DNA of 64,000 nucleotides from Evansella cellulosilytica DSM 2522 (GCF_000177235.2 NC_014829.1:682001-746000); one strand, 5' to 3'; shown: positions 46,175 through 55,919, counted from the stretch's first letter. The notes: generated by a model from the letters alone, not told the origin. Numbers and translations: made by a program.

Positions 46175-47188
46175 ATGGATAAAATAAATAAATCAGCTCT
46201 TGAAGGTGTTATAAATAAAATTAATTTTTCAGGTGTTATTTTAGCAAAAAATGAACAAGAAACGTTAATAGAAGCTGCATATGGATATGCTAATAGATCA
46301 GATGAAATAGAAAACAAACAAGATACACGCTTTGGTATTGCGTCGGGATGTAAGCTATTCACTGCAATTGCAATATGTCAGCTTGTAGAGAGTGGCAAAT
46401 TGACAATGAACACGAAACTCAAAGATTGCTTGCCAATAGAGTTTCCTCATTTCGACGATAGCATAACGATTCATCACTTATTAACTCATAGCTCAGGCGT
46501 ACCTGATTATTTTGATGAATCAGTGATGGAGGATTTTGAGGATCTTTGGAAGGATATACCGATGTATCAAATAAAGCAATTAAAGGATTTTCTTCCGTTG
46601 TTTCAGAACAATAAGATGATGTTTAAGCCTGGGGAGAAGTTCCATTATAATAACTCTGGCTATATATTATTAGGGTTAATTATTGAACAGGCTACGGGAA
46701 AAAGCTTTCAGGACTATATTATAGAAAACATTTTTCTCCAGTCCAGTATGGAAAAATCAGGGTATTTCACCTTTGATAATTTACCGAAAAATACAGCTCA
46801 AGGATATATTGATGAAGAAAATGGTACTTGGAGAAGTAATATTTACTCGCTACCAGTTCGAGGTGGATCAGATGGAGGCGCGTTTGTCACTGCACAGGAC
46901 ATGATAAATTTGTGGGATTCTCTATTAAACTATCACTTATTATCTGAGCAGATGACCGATATGTTGTTAACTCCTCATATTCATATTGAAAATGAAGAGT
47001 ATTACGGTTACGGCGTTTGGATCACGAAAAAGCATCAAAACATATATAAATATCATGTAATGGGTTATGACCCAGGAGTTAGCTTTGCATCGGCTTATTA
47101 TCCAGGGAAAAAATTAATAGTAGCCATTCCATCAAATCAATCATATGGACCACACGATATTACTGAAGTATTGGAGACTAACATATAA
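46175..47188 (+). CDS. Serine hydrolase of the class C beta-lactamase/PBP4*-like family
   Basis: A 337-residue penicillin-binding-fold enzyme. The active-site serine motif is SGCK (Ser57, Lys60), the second motif YNN (Tyr158, Asn160), and the third HVMGYDPG. HHLLTHSSGVPDY and MFKPGEKFHYNNSGY are typical of PF00144. No signal peptide is visible, so it is probably cytosolic and an esterase or peptidase rather than a secreted beta-lactamase. GGAG precedes the ATG. Confidence 0.9.
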   Translation: MDKINKSALEGVINKINFSGVILAKNEQETLIEAAYGYANRSDEIENKQDTRFGIASGCKLFTAIAICQLVESGKLTMNTKLKDCLPIEFPHFDDSITIHHLLTHSSGVPDYFDESVMEDFEDLWKDIPMYQIKQLKDFLPLFQNNKMMFKPGEKFHYNNSGYILLGLIIEQATGKSFQDYIIENIFLQSSMEKSGYFTFDNLPKNTAQGYIDEENGTWRSNIYSLPVRGGSDGGAFVTAQDMINLWDSLLNYHLLSEQMTDMLLTPHIHIENEEYYGYGVWITKKHQNIYKYHVMGYDPGVSFASAYYPGKKLIVAIPSNQSYGPHDITEVLETNI

Positions 47189-47280
47189 CGCTTATTAAAT
47201 ATATATTGCATAGTGAAGTTACTCGTAACCAGAAGTTTTCTTAAAAACTATAAAAAGTCTAGCTACACTCGCCATATGAG

Positions 47281-47324
47281 GGAGACTCAAAAGGTTGATT
47301 TTAACTTTTTGAGTCTCCTTTTAT
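47281..47324 (+). terminator. Terminator, CTCAAAAGGT hairpin family
   Basis: GGAGACTCAAAAGGTT (47281-47296) pairs with AACTTTTTGAGTCTCC (47303-47318), then TTTTATT. The rest of the 47189-47589 gap holds a GGGCGACGGTGGCTCC...ATTGCTTAAAGG stretch resembling the mosaic spacer, and no gene. Confidence 0.85.
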
Positions 47325-47589
47325 TAAAGGCACTGTAAAGGATAGTGTTGATTCTCAAGATAGGTGATAAATGCGTGAGGAGTAGTAGCATTAACTGAAG
47401 ATCCCCACACCCACAGAGTGGGAATAGGGCGACGGTGGCTCCAAGTATTGCTTAAAGGTTTAAACTGGATTTGGTGAAGCTAGTTATAAGTATTTCTTAA
47501 GTTTTATTTCGCAAGCAACAGTGACTGATAAAATGAATGTAATCATTCAAATATTCTTTCGATCTTTAACTAATAAGGGGTGCATAACA

Positions 47590-47874
47590 ATGGATTACAT
47601 ATGGTTGGCTGTAGGGATAGCAATTGCAGGATACTTTATAGGCGATGGTTTGAAAAACTTTAAAAATCCAGATGCTAAAAATATAGTAGATTCTATCAAT
47701 GAAGATGATGACCATGAACTAATTAAAGAAAATTACGTACATCATCATATAGGATTATCTAAGGAGGACGCAAAACAACTTAGAAATACTTATCCAGACA
47801 TACCTCATATTAAAATAAACGATACAATCTATTATCCTAAAGGAAAGCTACGCGAATGGTTAAAGTCTCTTTAA
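47590..47874 (+). CDS. Membrane-anchored protein with excisionase-like DNA-binding end
   Basis: A 94-residue protein: one N-terminal span (MDYIWLAVGIAIAGYFIGDG), an acidic linker, then a small C-terminal domain with LSKEDAKQL and IPHIKINDTIYYPKGKLREW. The latter pattern is that of MerR/excisionase-type winged helices ('IP.IKI....YP...L..WL'). ATG 47590 has only a weak GGGG site; the longer frame from 47521 would put residues before the span and is less likely. A DNA-binding role is an inference. Confidence 0.7.
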   Translation: MDYIWLAVGIAIAGYFIGDGLKNFKNPDAKNIVDSINEDDDHELIKENYVHHHIGLSKEDAKQLRNTYPDIPHIKINDTIYYPKGKLREWLKSL

Positions 47875-48144
47875 GACAAAAAACTCTTACTTAATCATTG
47901 TCTTCCAATATGAGGGAAGTGTTGTTCGCTTACTAGATGACTTCATTTTTTCAATAATCGGAACAATTAATCTCAATCATTTAAATAATTCTTGCTATTA
48001 TCAATAATATCTGTTAATCTTAGTAAGAATTATTTTTGTTCGGTCTGTAAGGAAAGAATAGTATTTAAACTTTTCGCCTTTGATTTCTAATTGAGCAATA
48101 ATAGTATTAAATTGTGGAAATGATCCACATAGGAGGAAATATAC

Positions 48145-48345
48145 ATGCAACAAGGTACAGTAAAATGGTTTAACGCAGAAAAAGGTTTCGGATTTATCGA
48201 AGTTGAAGGTGGAGACGATGTATTCGTACATTTCTCAGCTATCCAAGGCGAAGGATTTAAATCTTTAGACGAAGGTCAAGCAGTAACTTTTGACGTAGAG
48301 CAAGGTCAACGCGGACCACAAGCTACTAACGTTAACAAAGCATAA
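48145..48345 (+). CDS. Cold-shock protein (CspA/B family)
   Basis: A 66-residue single-stranded nucleic-acid-binding protein with RNP1 KGFGFIEV and RNP2 [14 protein letters not shown] is 8 nt upstream of the ATG. The 270-bp gap before it (47875-48144) holds no gene, which is consistent with the long structured leader usual in csp messages. Confidence 0.97.
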   Translation: MQQGTVKWFNAEKGFGFIEVEGGDDVFVHFSAIQGEGFKSLDEGQAVTFDVEQGQRGPQATNVNKA

Positions 48346-48353
48346 TAATTGAT

Positions 48354-48384
48354 AAAAGGACTCTAATTAGAGTCCTTTTTTTTA
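48354..48384 (+). terminator. Terminator of the cold-shock gene
   Basis: AAAAGGACTCTAATTAGAGTCCTTTTT is a near-perfect palindrome ending in a T-run. Confidence 0.92.
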
Positions 48385-48405
48385 TGATAAGAAAGTATAT
48401 TCTGC

Positions 48406-48440
48406 GCCCACTATAAGGACTCCCTTATAGTGGGCTTTTA
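48406..48440 (+). terminator. Second hairpin after the cold-shock gene (CCACTATAA module)
   Basis: GCCCACTATAAG (48406-48417) pairs with CTTATAGTGGGC (48424-48435), then TTTT. It shares the CCACTATAA/TTATAGTGG core with hairpins at 34673 and 61802. Confidence 0.75.
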
Positions 48441-48583
48441 AGTAAAATGGCTATGGAGGAAGATAGAATGGGTAAAAAGCAACCATTTGAGTTTCTCACT
48501 ATTTTCTATAATCACTCGGTTCTTTAGATTTTACATCACAAATAGTAGCGAAAAAGCTGCACAACTATTAAGGTAATAAGAAA

Positions 48584-48646
48584 AGGCTGACTAAATATTC
48601 AAAAATCCAAATGAATGGGTTTTATAAATATTTTACCAGTCAGCCT
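48584..48646. repeat. Long hairpin with GGCTGACT arms
   Basis: AGGCTGACT (48584-48592) pairs with AGTCAGCCT (48638-48646), with further AAATATT/AATATTT pairing inside. Arms match the lower stem of the hairpin at 34738-34781. No gene is seen in 48441-48903. Confidence 0.5.
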
Positions 48647-48903
48647 CGAAGACAACATGTTACAGGTATTAAAATGGTTGCGTAAAGCATACCACACTAT
48701 TTCAAGAAAACCTAATATATTTCAAAAAATTATTAATTTGTCGAATTATATGTAGAAAATATCGAAAAAGTAGATATGTATTCAATAACACCTGTCCGAT
48801 GATATAATTATTTGGAGTGACATAAAATTCCATGTTGACTCCAAAAATGTATTCGCTTCACCATACTATAAAGTGCTACATTAACGGATTGGAGGAATTT
48901 ATT

Positions 48904-49986
48904 ATGACAAGGCTAAAAGTAGGTATCATTGGTTGTGGTGGAATAGCATTCGGTAAGCATTTACCGAGTTTATCTAAGCTCGATCAAGTAGAGATCGTTG
49001 CGTTTTGTGATATTGTTATCGAAAAAGCACAAGAAGCAGCAGAAAAATATGGTAAGGAACAACCATTAGTTACGACAGATTACCATGAGGTATTAAATGA
49101 CAGTACCATTGATGTTGTACATGTATGTACCCCCAATATTTCTCATTGTGAAATTTCTGTAGCAGCGCTTGAGTCAGGGAAGCATGTCATGTGTGAAAAG
49201 CCAATGGCGATCAATGCAGAGGAAGGACGTCTCATGGTGGAGGCTGCCAAGAGGACAGGGAAGAAATTATCGATTGGCTATAATAATCGTTTCCGTCCTG
49301 ATAGTCAGTTTTTACATAAAGTTTGCTCTGAGGGGGATCTGGGAGAAGTATATTATGCCAAAGCCCATGCAATTCGACGAAGAGCTGTTCCAACTTGGGG
49401 TGTGTTTTTAGATGGCGAAAAACAAGGTGGAGGACCATTAATAGATATTGGTACTCATGCACTTGATTTAACTTTATGGATGATGAATAACTACAAGCCT
49501 AAAATGGTTGTAGGTTCAACATTTCATAAATTAGGAAAAAAGGAAAATGCCGCAAATGCTTGGGGACCTTGGGATCCTGAGAAATTTACAGTCGAAGATT
49601 CTGCATTTGGTTTTATAAAAATGGAAGACGGAGCTACAATTGTTCTTGAATCGAGCTGGGCACTTAACTCTTTAGACCAAGACGAGGCGAAGTGCACACT
49701 TTGTGGAACAGAAGGTGGTGCAGATATGAAGGATGGTTTAAGAATTAATGGAGAAAAGCATAGTAAGCTTTATACGGAAAAAATTGAGCTTGATACTGGC
49801 GGAGTAGCTTTCTATGATGGAAATGAAGAGCAAGATATCGACTTAGAAGCACGTCTTTGGATTGAAGCAATTCAAAATAATACAGAACCGGTCGTTAAAC
49901 CTGAGGAAGCACTCGTTGTTACAGAAATTTTAGAGGCAATTTATCAATCTTCAAAATCTGGGGAACCTGTTTTCTTTAATAAATAG
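48904..49986 (+). CDS. Gfo/Idh/MocA-family oxidoreductase
   Basis: A 360-residue NAD(P)-dependent oxidoreductase: Rossmann motif VGIIGCGGIAFGKHL, the EKP motif CEKPMAINAEEG (catalytic lysine), and the C-terminal alpha/beta domain with GGGPLIDIGTHALDL. Family members oxidise or reduce sugars and inositols; substrate unknown. ATG 48904 follows GGAGG; the frame from 48832 lacks a site. Followed after 47 bp by a Dabb-domain gene, probably one operon. Confidence 0.92.
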   Translation: MTRLKVGIIGCGGIAFGKHLPSLSKLDQVEIVAFCDIVIEKAQEAAEKYGKEQPLVTTDYHEVLNDSTIDVVHVCTPNISHCEISVAALESGKHVMCEKPMAINAEEGRLMVEAAKRTGKKLSIGYNNRFRPDSQFLHKVCSEGDLGEVYYAKAHAIRRRAVPTWGVFLDGEKQGGGPLIDIGTHALDLTLWMMNNYKPKMVVGSTFHKLGKKENAANAWGPWDPEKFTVEDSAFGFIKMEDGATIVLESSWALNSLDQDEAKCTLCGTEGGADMKDGLRINGEKHSKLYTEKIELDTGGVAFYDGNEEQDIDLEARLWIEAIQNNTEPVVKPEEALVVTEILEAIYQSSKSGEPVFFNK

Positions 49987-50033
49987 ATGGAAGAGATAAT
50001 ATATCAAATCCTAATAAATAAAGGAGAGGAATA

Positions 50034-50345
50034 ATGATGAAACAAGGAACAATTAAGCATATGGCATTCTTTACATTAAAGCATCCACTAGATGCAAAGG
50101 AAACAGAAGTTTTTTTAAAGGACGGAAGAGATATTCTAAGTAATATTGATGTCGTAGAAAACTTTGAAGTCCTTCGACAAATAAGTCCAAAAACAAATTT
50201 TGATTTTGGATTTTCTATGGAATTTAAAAATCAAGATGATTACGATACATACAATAACCATCCTAATCATGTTGCATTTGTAAATGATCGTTGGTTAGTT
50301 GAAGTAGAAAGATTTCAAGAGATCGATTACGTGCTCTATAAATAA
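50034..50345 (+). CDS. Dabb-family (stress-responsive alpha/beta barrel) protein
   Basis: A 103-residue ferredoxin-like barrel protein. The GTIKHMAFFTLKHP strand and the HPNHVAFVND segment are Dabb hallmarks. Functions vary or are unknown; coupling with the oxidoreductase suggests a role in the same catabolic step (inference). GGAGAGG precedes the ATG. Confidence 0.85.
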   Translation: MMKQGTIKHMAFFTLKHPLDAKETEVFLKDGRDILSNIDVVENFEVLRQISPKTNFDFGFSMEFKNQDDYDTYNNHPNHVAFVNDRWLVEVERFQEIDYVLYK

Positions 50346-50349
50346 AAAT

Positions 50350-50392
50350 CGAGTGAATCGTTTTACATTAGTGAAGCGGTTCACTCGTTTTC
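50350..50392 (+). terminator. Terminator of the oxidoreductase/Dabb operon
   Basis: CGAGTGAATCG (50350-50360) pairs with CGGTTCACTCG (50377-50387), with one mismatch, then TTTT. Confidence 0.88.
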
Positions 50393-50458
50393 CCAATGTG
50401 CTATTAGGAGTAATAAGTAATAAGTAATGTATAACATTGAAGAGAGTTGTGGAGACAA

Positions 50459-50875
50459 ATGAAAACTAAAATGTACTTTATCATCACTTTTTTCATCGTG
50501 TTACTTTTTGGTTGCACACCTGGAGAGACGATGGACTTATTAGATGAAGAAATCATAGAGGTGAAGGTATCAATGTCACAATGGCTTGGGAACATGAATC
50601 AAGAAGCATATCTTTCAATAAAGGATGAGGAAATGATTGCGGTCTTTTCATCAGCAATATTATCTGCTCGTGAACAAAAGAAAGATAATACTCTTTCTAG
50701 CCCGGACTTTGATGTTATTGTTGCTTATAAGGAAGGCTATCCTTCTCACGCCATGCATCTTTGGCTAGGTGACGAGAACGAAGAAAGTACTTTTAGCTAC
50801 TTTATGGGAGATGCAACGTATATAACGCCTTCCGTAGTTACTAATCAATTGAGAGAGATCATTTCTTCACAATAA
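50459..50875 (+). CDS. Lipoprotein, unknown
   Basis: A 138-residue protein with a lipoprotein signal: FFIVLLFGC, Cys19 as lipidation site, followed by an acidic helical domain. GGAG is 4 nt before ATG 50459; TTG 50447 is an alternative. The family is not recognised. Confidence 0.75.
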   Translation: MKTKMYFIITFFIVLLFGCTPGETMDLLDEEIIEVKVSMSQWLGNMNQEAYLSIKDEEMIAVFSSAILSAREQKKDNTLSSPDFDVIVAYKEGYPSHAMHLWLGDENEESTFSYFMGDATYITPSVVTNQLREIISSQ

Positions 50876-50949
50876 TTTTGACAATCTAATCTCTGATAGT
50901 CATGCTATACTAATGAGTGCTAAGGAGCATAGTTATTTTTGGAGGAGAC

Positions 50950-51501
50950 ATGAAGATGCAAGCCAATAATAATAAAAAACATTTTACATTGATAGATATA
51001 TTAGCGGTCATTACAGTTCTTTTTAGTATAGGATATGTGGTTGCTTATTATGGATCTTTACCAGAGGAAATTCCGACTCACTTTCATGCAACTGGTGAGC
51101 CCAATAGTTGGGGGGGAAAACAGTTACTTATTGGTTTATTAATTTTACATATTTTTGTATTTAAGATGATGTTTTTCATGAACTTGTTTATAAGAAAAAG
51201 TGATCAAGCTTTAAAATTTTTAAATATACCTACTGTTAACCCGAAAAAATTAAGCGATGATCAAAAAGTGGTAGTACAAAGATTATCTAGCCAGATGATG
51301 AGTATAATTAATTTGATAGTTGCTATTCTCTTTTTTACAATCATATATGGAATGATTCATGTAGGCTTAGGAAAGCAAGATGGGCTTGGTGCCACTACAC
51401 TTATTTGTACGATTATACTGATTATTATTCCTATTATATACATGTTCAAAATAATTAAAGCAGCAAAAGTGGAACAGCAGTCTGATAAGCATATGAGTTA
51501 G
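50950..51501 (+). CDS. DUF1648-domain membrane protein
   Basis: A 183-residue protein with four spans. The first extracellular loop carries the DUF1648 signature GSLPEEIPTHFHATGEP followed by WGGK. Related proteins (e.g. SdpI family) protect against toxins, but many have no known role. GGAGG precedes ATG 50950; the ATG at 50956 is a close alternative. Confidence 0.85.
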   Translation: MKMQANNNKKHFTLIDILAVITVLFSIGYVVAYYGSLPEEIPTHFHATGEPNSWGGKQLLIGLLILHIFVFKMMFFMNLFIRKSDQALKFLNIPTVNPKKLSDDQKVVVQRLSSQMMSIINLIVAILFFTIIYGMIHVGLGKQDGLGATTLICTIILIIIPIIYMFKIIKAAKVEQQSDKHMS

Positions 51502-51737
51502 TAATACGTGGGCTGTTGGGAAAAAAGTGAACTTACGCTCTCCTATGCAAATGATGATATAGGGCAAGTGAATTTTTGTAAGCGTTAACATTAAAGGGTC
51601 GTAAATGATTGATAAAGCTTTCGTAAATTTTTAGTAACAATGAAGTGCAAGGGGGGGAGGAAATGGTAGTTTAGTATAGAGACACATAGAATGTAAGGAG
51701 ATAGATGCTAAGACGAAATTAAAAGAGGTGATTTCAC

Positions 51738-52487
51738 TTGAACACAAACACACTTATTTTCGCTCACAGAGGTGCGGCTGGGACACACCCTGAAAACACA
51801 ATGGAAGCTTTTAAGGCAGCCAAGCTTGCTGGAGCAGACGGGATAGAATTTGATGTACAAATGACGAAGGATAGGGTGCTCGTTGTTATTCATGATGAAA
51901 CGGTAGATCGAACAACAAATGGAACTGGTTGGGTGAAGGATTTTACATATGATCAATTGAAACAGCTTGATGCAGGAAGTTGGTTTGACGAATCCTTTCA
52001 AAAGGCGAATATCCCTACGTTAGAAGAGGTGTTTAAATGGGCAGCAAATACTTCTTTATTATTAAATGTAGAGTTGAAAAATGGTGTTGTGCAATATGAA
52101 GGAATAGAGGAAGCGGTAATTGATTTGATAAAACAATACAAGCTTGAGGATCGTACTGTTATTTCCTCATTCAATCATTATAGTTTAGTAGAAGTTAATC
52201 GATTAGATTCTAAGTTGGAAACAGCCATTCTCTTTATGGAAGGGTTGTATGAACCATGGAACTATGCAAAAAATGTTGGAGCAACAGGATTACATTGCTT
52301 TTTGCCAGTTGCTGTTCCAGAACTGCTTGTTGGGGCGAGGGCTAATCATGTTCAAGTGAGGCCATTTACAGTAAATGAGGAAAAGCATATGTACGGTTTA
52401 ATAAGAGGGCAATGTGATGCCATTATTACAGATTGGCCAGAAAAGGCTGTTCAAGTTCGAGAGGCTGTAAAAAAGGAAGTTAACTAA
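51738..52487 (+). CDS. Glycerophosphodiester phosphodiesterase
   Basis: A 249-residue TIM-barrel GDPD that splits glycerophosphodiesters to glycerol-3-phosphate and alcohol. Motifs: FAHRGAAGTHPENT (His10, Arg11, Glu), GIEFDVQMTKD (metal-binding Glu, Asp) and VVIHDETVDRTTNG (second catalytic His). No signal peptide, so cytosolic. TTG start after AGAGGTG. The transporter gene follows 21 bp later, suggesting one operon. Confidence 0.93.
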   Translation: MNTNTLIFAHRGAAGTHPENTMEAFKAAKLAGADGIEFDVQMTKDRVLVVIHDETVDRTTNGTGWVKDFTYDQLKQLDAGSWFDESFQKANIPTLEEVFKWAANTSLLLNVELKNGVVQYEGIEEAVIDLIKQYKLEDRTVISSFNHYSLVEVNRLDSKLETAILFMEGLYEPWNYAKNVGATGLHCFLPVAVPELLVGARANHVQVRPFTVNEEKHMYGLIRGQCDAIITDWPEKAVQVREAVKKEVN

Positions 52488-52508
52488 GCGGACATTGGGG
52501 GAGTTCGA

Positions 52509-53792
52509 GTGAAACAACATATGCCATTTTCGTATGGAAAAATCTTTGCGATTGGTAGTGGGTTCTTTGCGTTAATGCTTATTTGGACATTTTACAATGC
52601 GTATATGCCATTAATACTAGGTGACTACATCGAAAGTCGAGCGATTCGTGGGGCAATTATGGGTCTCGACAACTTGTTAGCGGTTCTCCTTATCCCGATC
52701 ATAGGGGCATGGTCAGATAAGGTAGATACTAAACTAGGGAATAGGCTCCCGTTTCTAGTGGTGGGAATGCCTATTGCAGCGTTATTTTTTATCCTTATTC
52801 CTTACGGGGCAGCAGTAACATTATGGGTTCTACTCGTAGTAGATATTATATTTTTGTTAGCAATGACGATATATCGAGCACCTGTCATCGCACTGATGCC
52901 AGATCATACTCCTCCTGACAAACGTTCAACCGCGAATGGGATTATCAATTTTATGGGGGGAATAGGAGCTTTAGTAGCACTTTTTGGTCTATCTACTTTA
53001 TATGGGATTGACCGCTCGTATCCTTTTATTATCGCAGGATTGTTATTATTTTTAGCATTTATGTTACTTTATTTTGTCGTTGATAGAAGACCACCTTATG
53101 TCGATAGCTCTAAAGAGGACTTAGAAGAGGTTAAAGCTACCCAATCTTTCTTTCATGGCCTTGGAAAATTAAAAAAGCCTGAATTTAGAGGACACCTATT
53201 TATCCTTATTGCTATTTTCATTTATTTTATCGGCTATGCTGGTTTAGAAGCACAGTTCACCGTTTATGCAGTGGAGTACTTAAATATGGAAGAGAGCACT
53301 GCAGGTTTCACACTTGGATTCTTCAGCTTAGCATTTGTTATTTTTGCCATCCCAGCAGGACTCCTTGGCTCAAAACTGGGTAAAGCACCGACAATGTTAA
53401 TCGGCTTAGTTTTGTTACCTATAATTTTTGTGTCAATTCCGTTTCTTCCATCAATAAGCACTGTAGCTCCGAGTATTAATCAAGTGCTTTTATTACAAAT
53501 AGTTCTCTTTATCGGAGGTATTGCATGGTCGTTTATAAATGTGCAAGCATACCCACTCGTTTCCGATTTAGGTGGGAAAAATAAAATTGGATATTTTACA
53601 GGATTATATTATTTATTTTCTATGGCTTCTTCCATTGTTGCGCCAGGGATGTTAGGTTTACTAATGGATATTTTCTCTCATCCTTCGTTATTTTACGGTG
53701 CATCAGTAACGTTTTTAATAGCGTTTTACTTTTTAAGAAAGGGAAGCTTGATAGTCCGCCAACAACATAATAATAATTCTTTTAGTGCTTAA
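52509..53792 (+). CDS. MFS transporter (SLC45-like)
   Basis: A 427-residue, twelve-span transporter. The loop 2-3 motif GAWSDKVDTKLGNRLPF and the layout resemble the GPH/SLC45 sugar-transporter branch. Start is GTG 52509, 8 nt after GGGGGAG. Position after the GDPD gene suggests uptake of a related polyol or glycerophosphodiester (inference). Confidence 0.88.
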   Translation: MKQHMPFSYGKIFAIGSGFFALMLIWTFYNAYMPLILGDYIESRAIRGAIMGLDNLLAVLLIPIIGAWSDKVDTKLGNRLPFLVVGMPIAALFFILIPYGAAVTLWVLLVVDIIFLLAMTIYRAPVIALMPDHTPPDKRSTANGIINFMGGIGALVALFGLSTLYGIDRSYPFIIAGLLLFLAFMLLYFVVDRRPPYVDSSKEDLEEVKATQSFFHGLGKLKKPEFRGHLFILIAIFIYFIGYAGLEAQFTVYAVEYLNMEESTAGFTLGFFSLAFVIFAIPAGLLGSKLGKAPTMLIGLVLLPIIFVSIPFLPSISTVAPSINQVLLLQIVLFIGGIAWSFINVQAYPLVSDLGGKNKIGYFTGLYYLFSMASSIVAPGMLGLLMDIFSHPSLFYGASVTFLIAFYFLRKGSLIVRQQHNNNSFSA

Positions 53793-53906
53793 ATTATTTG
53801 ATGTGATAATTTTTGTTGTAGATTTGAAATGATGTCAACAATTTTAGAAAAGGACCTCCACTGAAATTAGCATCAAGAAAAATGATTTAAACGGGTTAAA
53901 CAAACA

Positions 53907-53985
53907 AGCTCCAGAAATATACATCGCTTTTCGTGGAAGGTAACTACCTTTACTCTCCCTAAAATCTATGTTTATTTCCGGAGCT
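53907..53985 (-). terminator. Possible terminator of the sortase operon
   Basis: AGCTCCAGAAATATACAT (53907-53924) pairs imperfectly with ATGTTTATTTCCGGAGCT (53968-53985). The loop is long (about 43 nt), and the minus-strand end is TTGTTTGTTT. Confidence 0.45.
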
Positions 53986-54025
53986 ATCGTTTTAGATTAT
54001 TGGCTTTTACTAAGTTCCAAATTAC

Positions 54026-54670
54026 TTATTTAGTCGATGCCTTAGCAAGGTTATTGTCGTTCTTTTCACTTTGTATAAGTGTTGCTTCAAGGATATAGCG
54101 CTCTGGTGCATTTCCAATATATTGAAAAGGATAGCACGTACTAACCGTTAATGTTGCTCTTGGACGTGGAACAATAACAGTTCTATCATCACTATCGACG
54201 ATACGGACTCGTTGCACTTTATAAGTGAATTGACCAGCAGCTGTAGTAACAATAAGCAAGTCGTCTACACCTACCTCACCTAGTTTACGAAATACAGTAT
54301 CCCTATGTCCCGCTAATACGGAATTATCCTGTTCTCCAGGCAAAACACTCCCTGCATAGTGACCTACCCCACGCTCCAGTTCATCTTCATCAGTTCCGTG
54401 AAAAATTGGAAGGCTAGCGTTTATTTTTGGAATAGATAACAAACCAATTTCATCACCAATTTCAGGACGAGAGGGATAGAGTGGAACGACTATATTCCTG
54501 TCACCGGATTCCCTCATACTAGCATCTACTACAGGAGATGTTATCACTTTGTTATCTCCAGTTTTATAAAGGAAATATCCTTTTAAAAACGTATATCCAT
54601 TAGTACTAGAAAACCAAATTCCGCCGACAATACAGCATATAGCAAGTGTGAAATAAATCTTTTTTCTCAT
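54026..54670 (-). CDS. Class D sortase
   Basis: A 214-residue transpeptidase with N-terminal span (about 5-22). The active site is His122 (LAGHRDTVF), Cys179 (TLTVSTCYPF) and Arg191 (APERYILEA), the full sortase triad. Short length and sequence place it in class D, like Bacillus YhcS. The gene for its likely substrate (54678-55646) ends 7 bp upstream. Confidence 0.93.
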   Translation of the reverse strand: MRKKIYFTLAICCIVGGIWFSSTNGYTFLKGYFLYKTGDNKVITSPVVDASMRESGDRNIVVPLYPSRPEIGDEIGLLSIPKINASLPIFHGTDEDELERGVGHYAGSVLPGEQDNSVLAGHRDTVFRKLGEVGVDDLLIVTTAAGQFTYKVQRVRIVDSDDRTVIVPRPRATLTVSTCYPFQYIGNAPERYILEATLIQSEKNDNNLAKASTK

Positions 54671-54677
54671 TTTGCCA

Positions 54678-55646
54678 CTAAAGGACCTTCACTTTTCGGA
54701 AAAAGTATAATCCTGCTCCGGAAGCGAAGAAACCTAATAAGATGTTCAACAAAGAGTGTGTCGCAGTATTAGGGAGCTTGCCACCCTTCTCAGTTTTTAC
54801 CACATCATTCTCGGAAACTTCTTTAGAAGCTTCGACAATTGTTTTCCCTGTGTCTTTAATGAGTTCTGAACCGAATAGGTCCGCAGTTAGTAATATGTCA
54901 GCAAGGAATTCATCATCATAATTATAGAGCTCAATTAAAAGGTCATATCCATTAGTAGACGTTAGTGCAAATAAGCTTGAAAGTGAGATTGACTGCTTCT
55001 CATCTTTCTTTACTAGGAAAAATTCTGTATTAATTTCTAATATTCTAGCTAGCTCCTCACCGATGTATAAAAGCTCAGCCACATCTTCTGCTGAAAGCTC
55101 CGATGCACTTTCAAAATCCCCAAGTGCAAGTATTCTTACAAGAAGTGCTTCTAGTTCATTTTCAAGATTAGGGTTATGGTGATATACATATTCTAAGTGC
55201 TCTAACAAACGAAAAAATTCGTCTTCGTCAATTCCGATTGATTGAAAGAATTCGAAAACATAATCGCTTAACCAATCATCACCATAAAAATAGTCTTCTA
55301 AGTAAAACTCAAGATCAAATGTAAACTTTAACTCATCTAGACTTACACCATACTCAGCAAGAATAGCTTCTAATTCTGTTAGAGTAATGTCATAGTCTAC
55401 CAACATTTTGTTTACAAACTCATCTGTTATGACGGGTCCTAAAAAGTCCTTTAATTCCTCAATATCATCAAAGTCGCTAAGTTCAAGCCAAAAGGAAGCC
55501 AAATATTCCTCGAGCTCTCCTTTTTCCCAATTTAATTCTACTAAATAGGAATCAAGTTCTTCATTACTTACTGCTGCACTTGTGACTTGAGGGACGAGGG
55601 TGAATGCAAGAATAGCTAGCATTACAAAGGTAACCAACTTTTTCAT
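54678..55646 (-). CDS. Processed acidic surface protein with LPNTA sorting signal
   Basis: A 322-residue secreted protein: signal peptide (MKKLVTFVMLAILAF, cleaved near TSAA), a strongly acidic helical body with several LxxxLxxxG-type repeats, then the sorting signal LPNTAT, a hydrophobic helix and a basic RKVKVL tail. The pairing with a class D sortase matches the 'acidic_w_LPXTA' family known from bacilli (named from memory). GGAGG is 8 nt before ATG 55646. Wall attachment by the neighbouring sortase is expected. Confidence 0.9.
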   Translation of the reverse strand: MKKLVTFVMLAILAFTLVPQVTSAAVSNEELDSYLVELNWEKGELEEYLASFWLELSDFDDIEELKDFLGPVITDEFVNKMLVDYDITLTELEAILAEYGVSLDELKFTFDLEFYLEDYFYGDDWLSDYVFEFFQSIGIDEDEFFRLLEHLEYVYHHNPNLENELEALLVRILALGDFESASELSAEDVAELLYIGEELARILEINTEFFLVKKDEKQSISLSSLFALTSTNGYDLLIELYNYDDEFLADILLTADLFGSELIKDTGKTIVEASKEVSENDVVKTEKGGKLPNTATHSLLNILLGFFASGAGLYFFRKVKVL

Positions 55647-55919
55647 CGTAACTTCCTCCATTATTTTTATTAGACTTCCAGATGATTATAATCTGAATTT
55701 AGTGAAAAAACTACATATTTTTTGAAATAATACGATTATTTTAAAATAACTTATTAATTCGTTTAAATACTGCCGTATTCTTAATTTTACTATTTATCCC
55801 TCATTCACCTATGTAAGTTATTGAGAAAACTCAAAAAAAATGGAAGCATCGAATCTATTTTATTTTCATCATTTCATGGTAGAATAGAAAAGTATATTTT
55901 GATCATGGAGGCGAAAAAA

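Noticed and set aside
48450-48530. 27-codon frame starting MAMEEDRMGKK
   Set aside because: No convincing ribosome binding site, no features, and it lies among intergenic hairpins.
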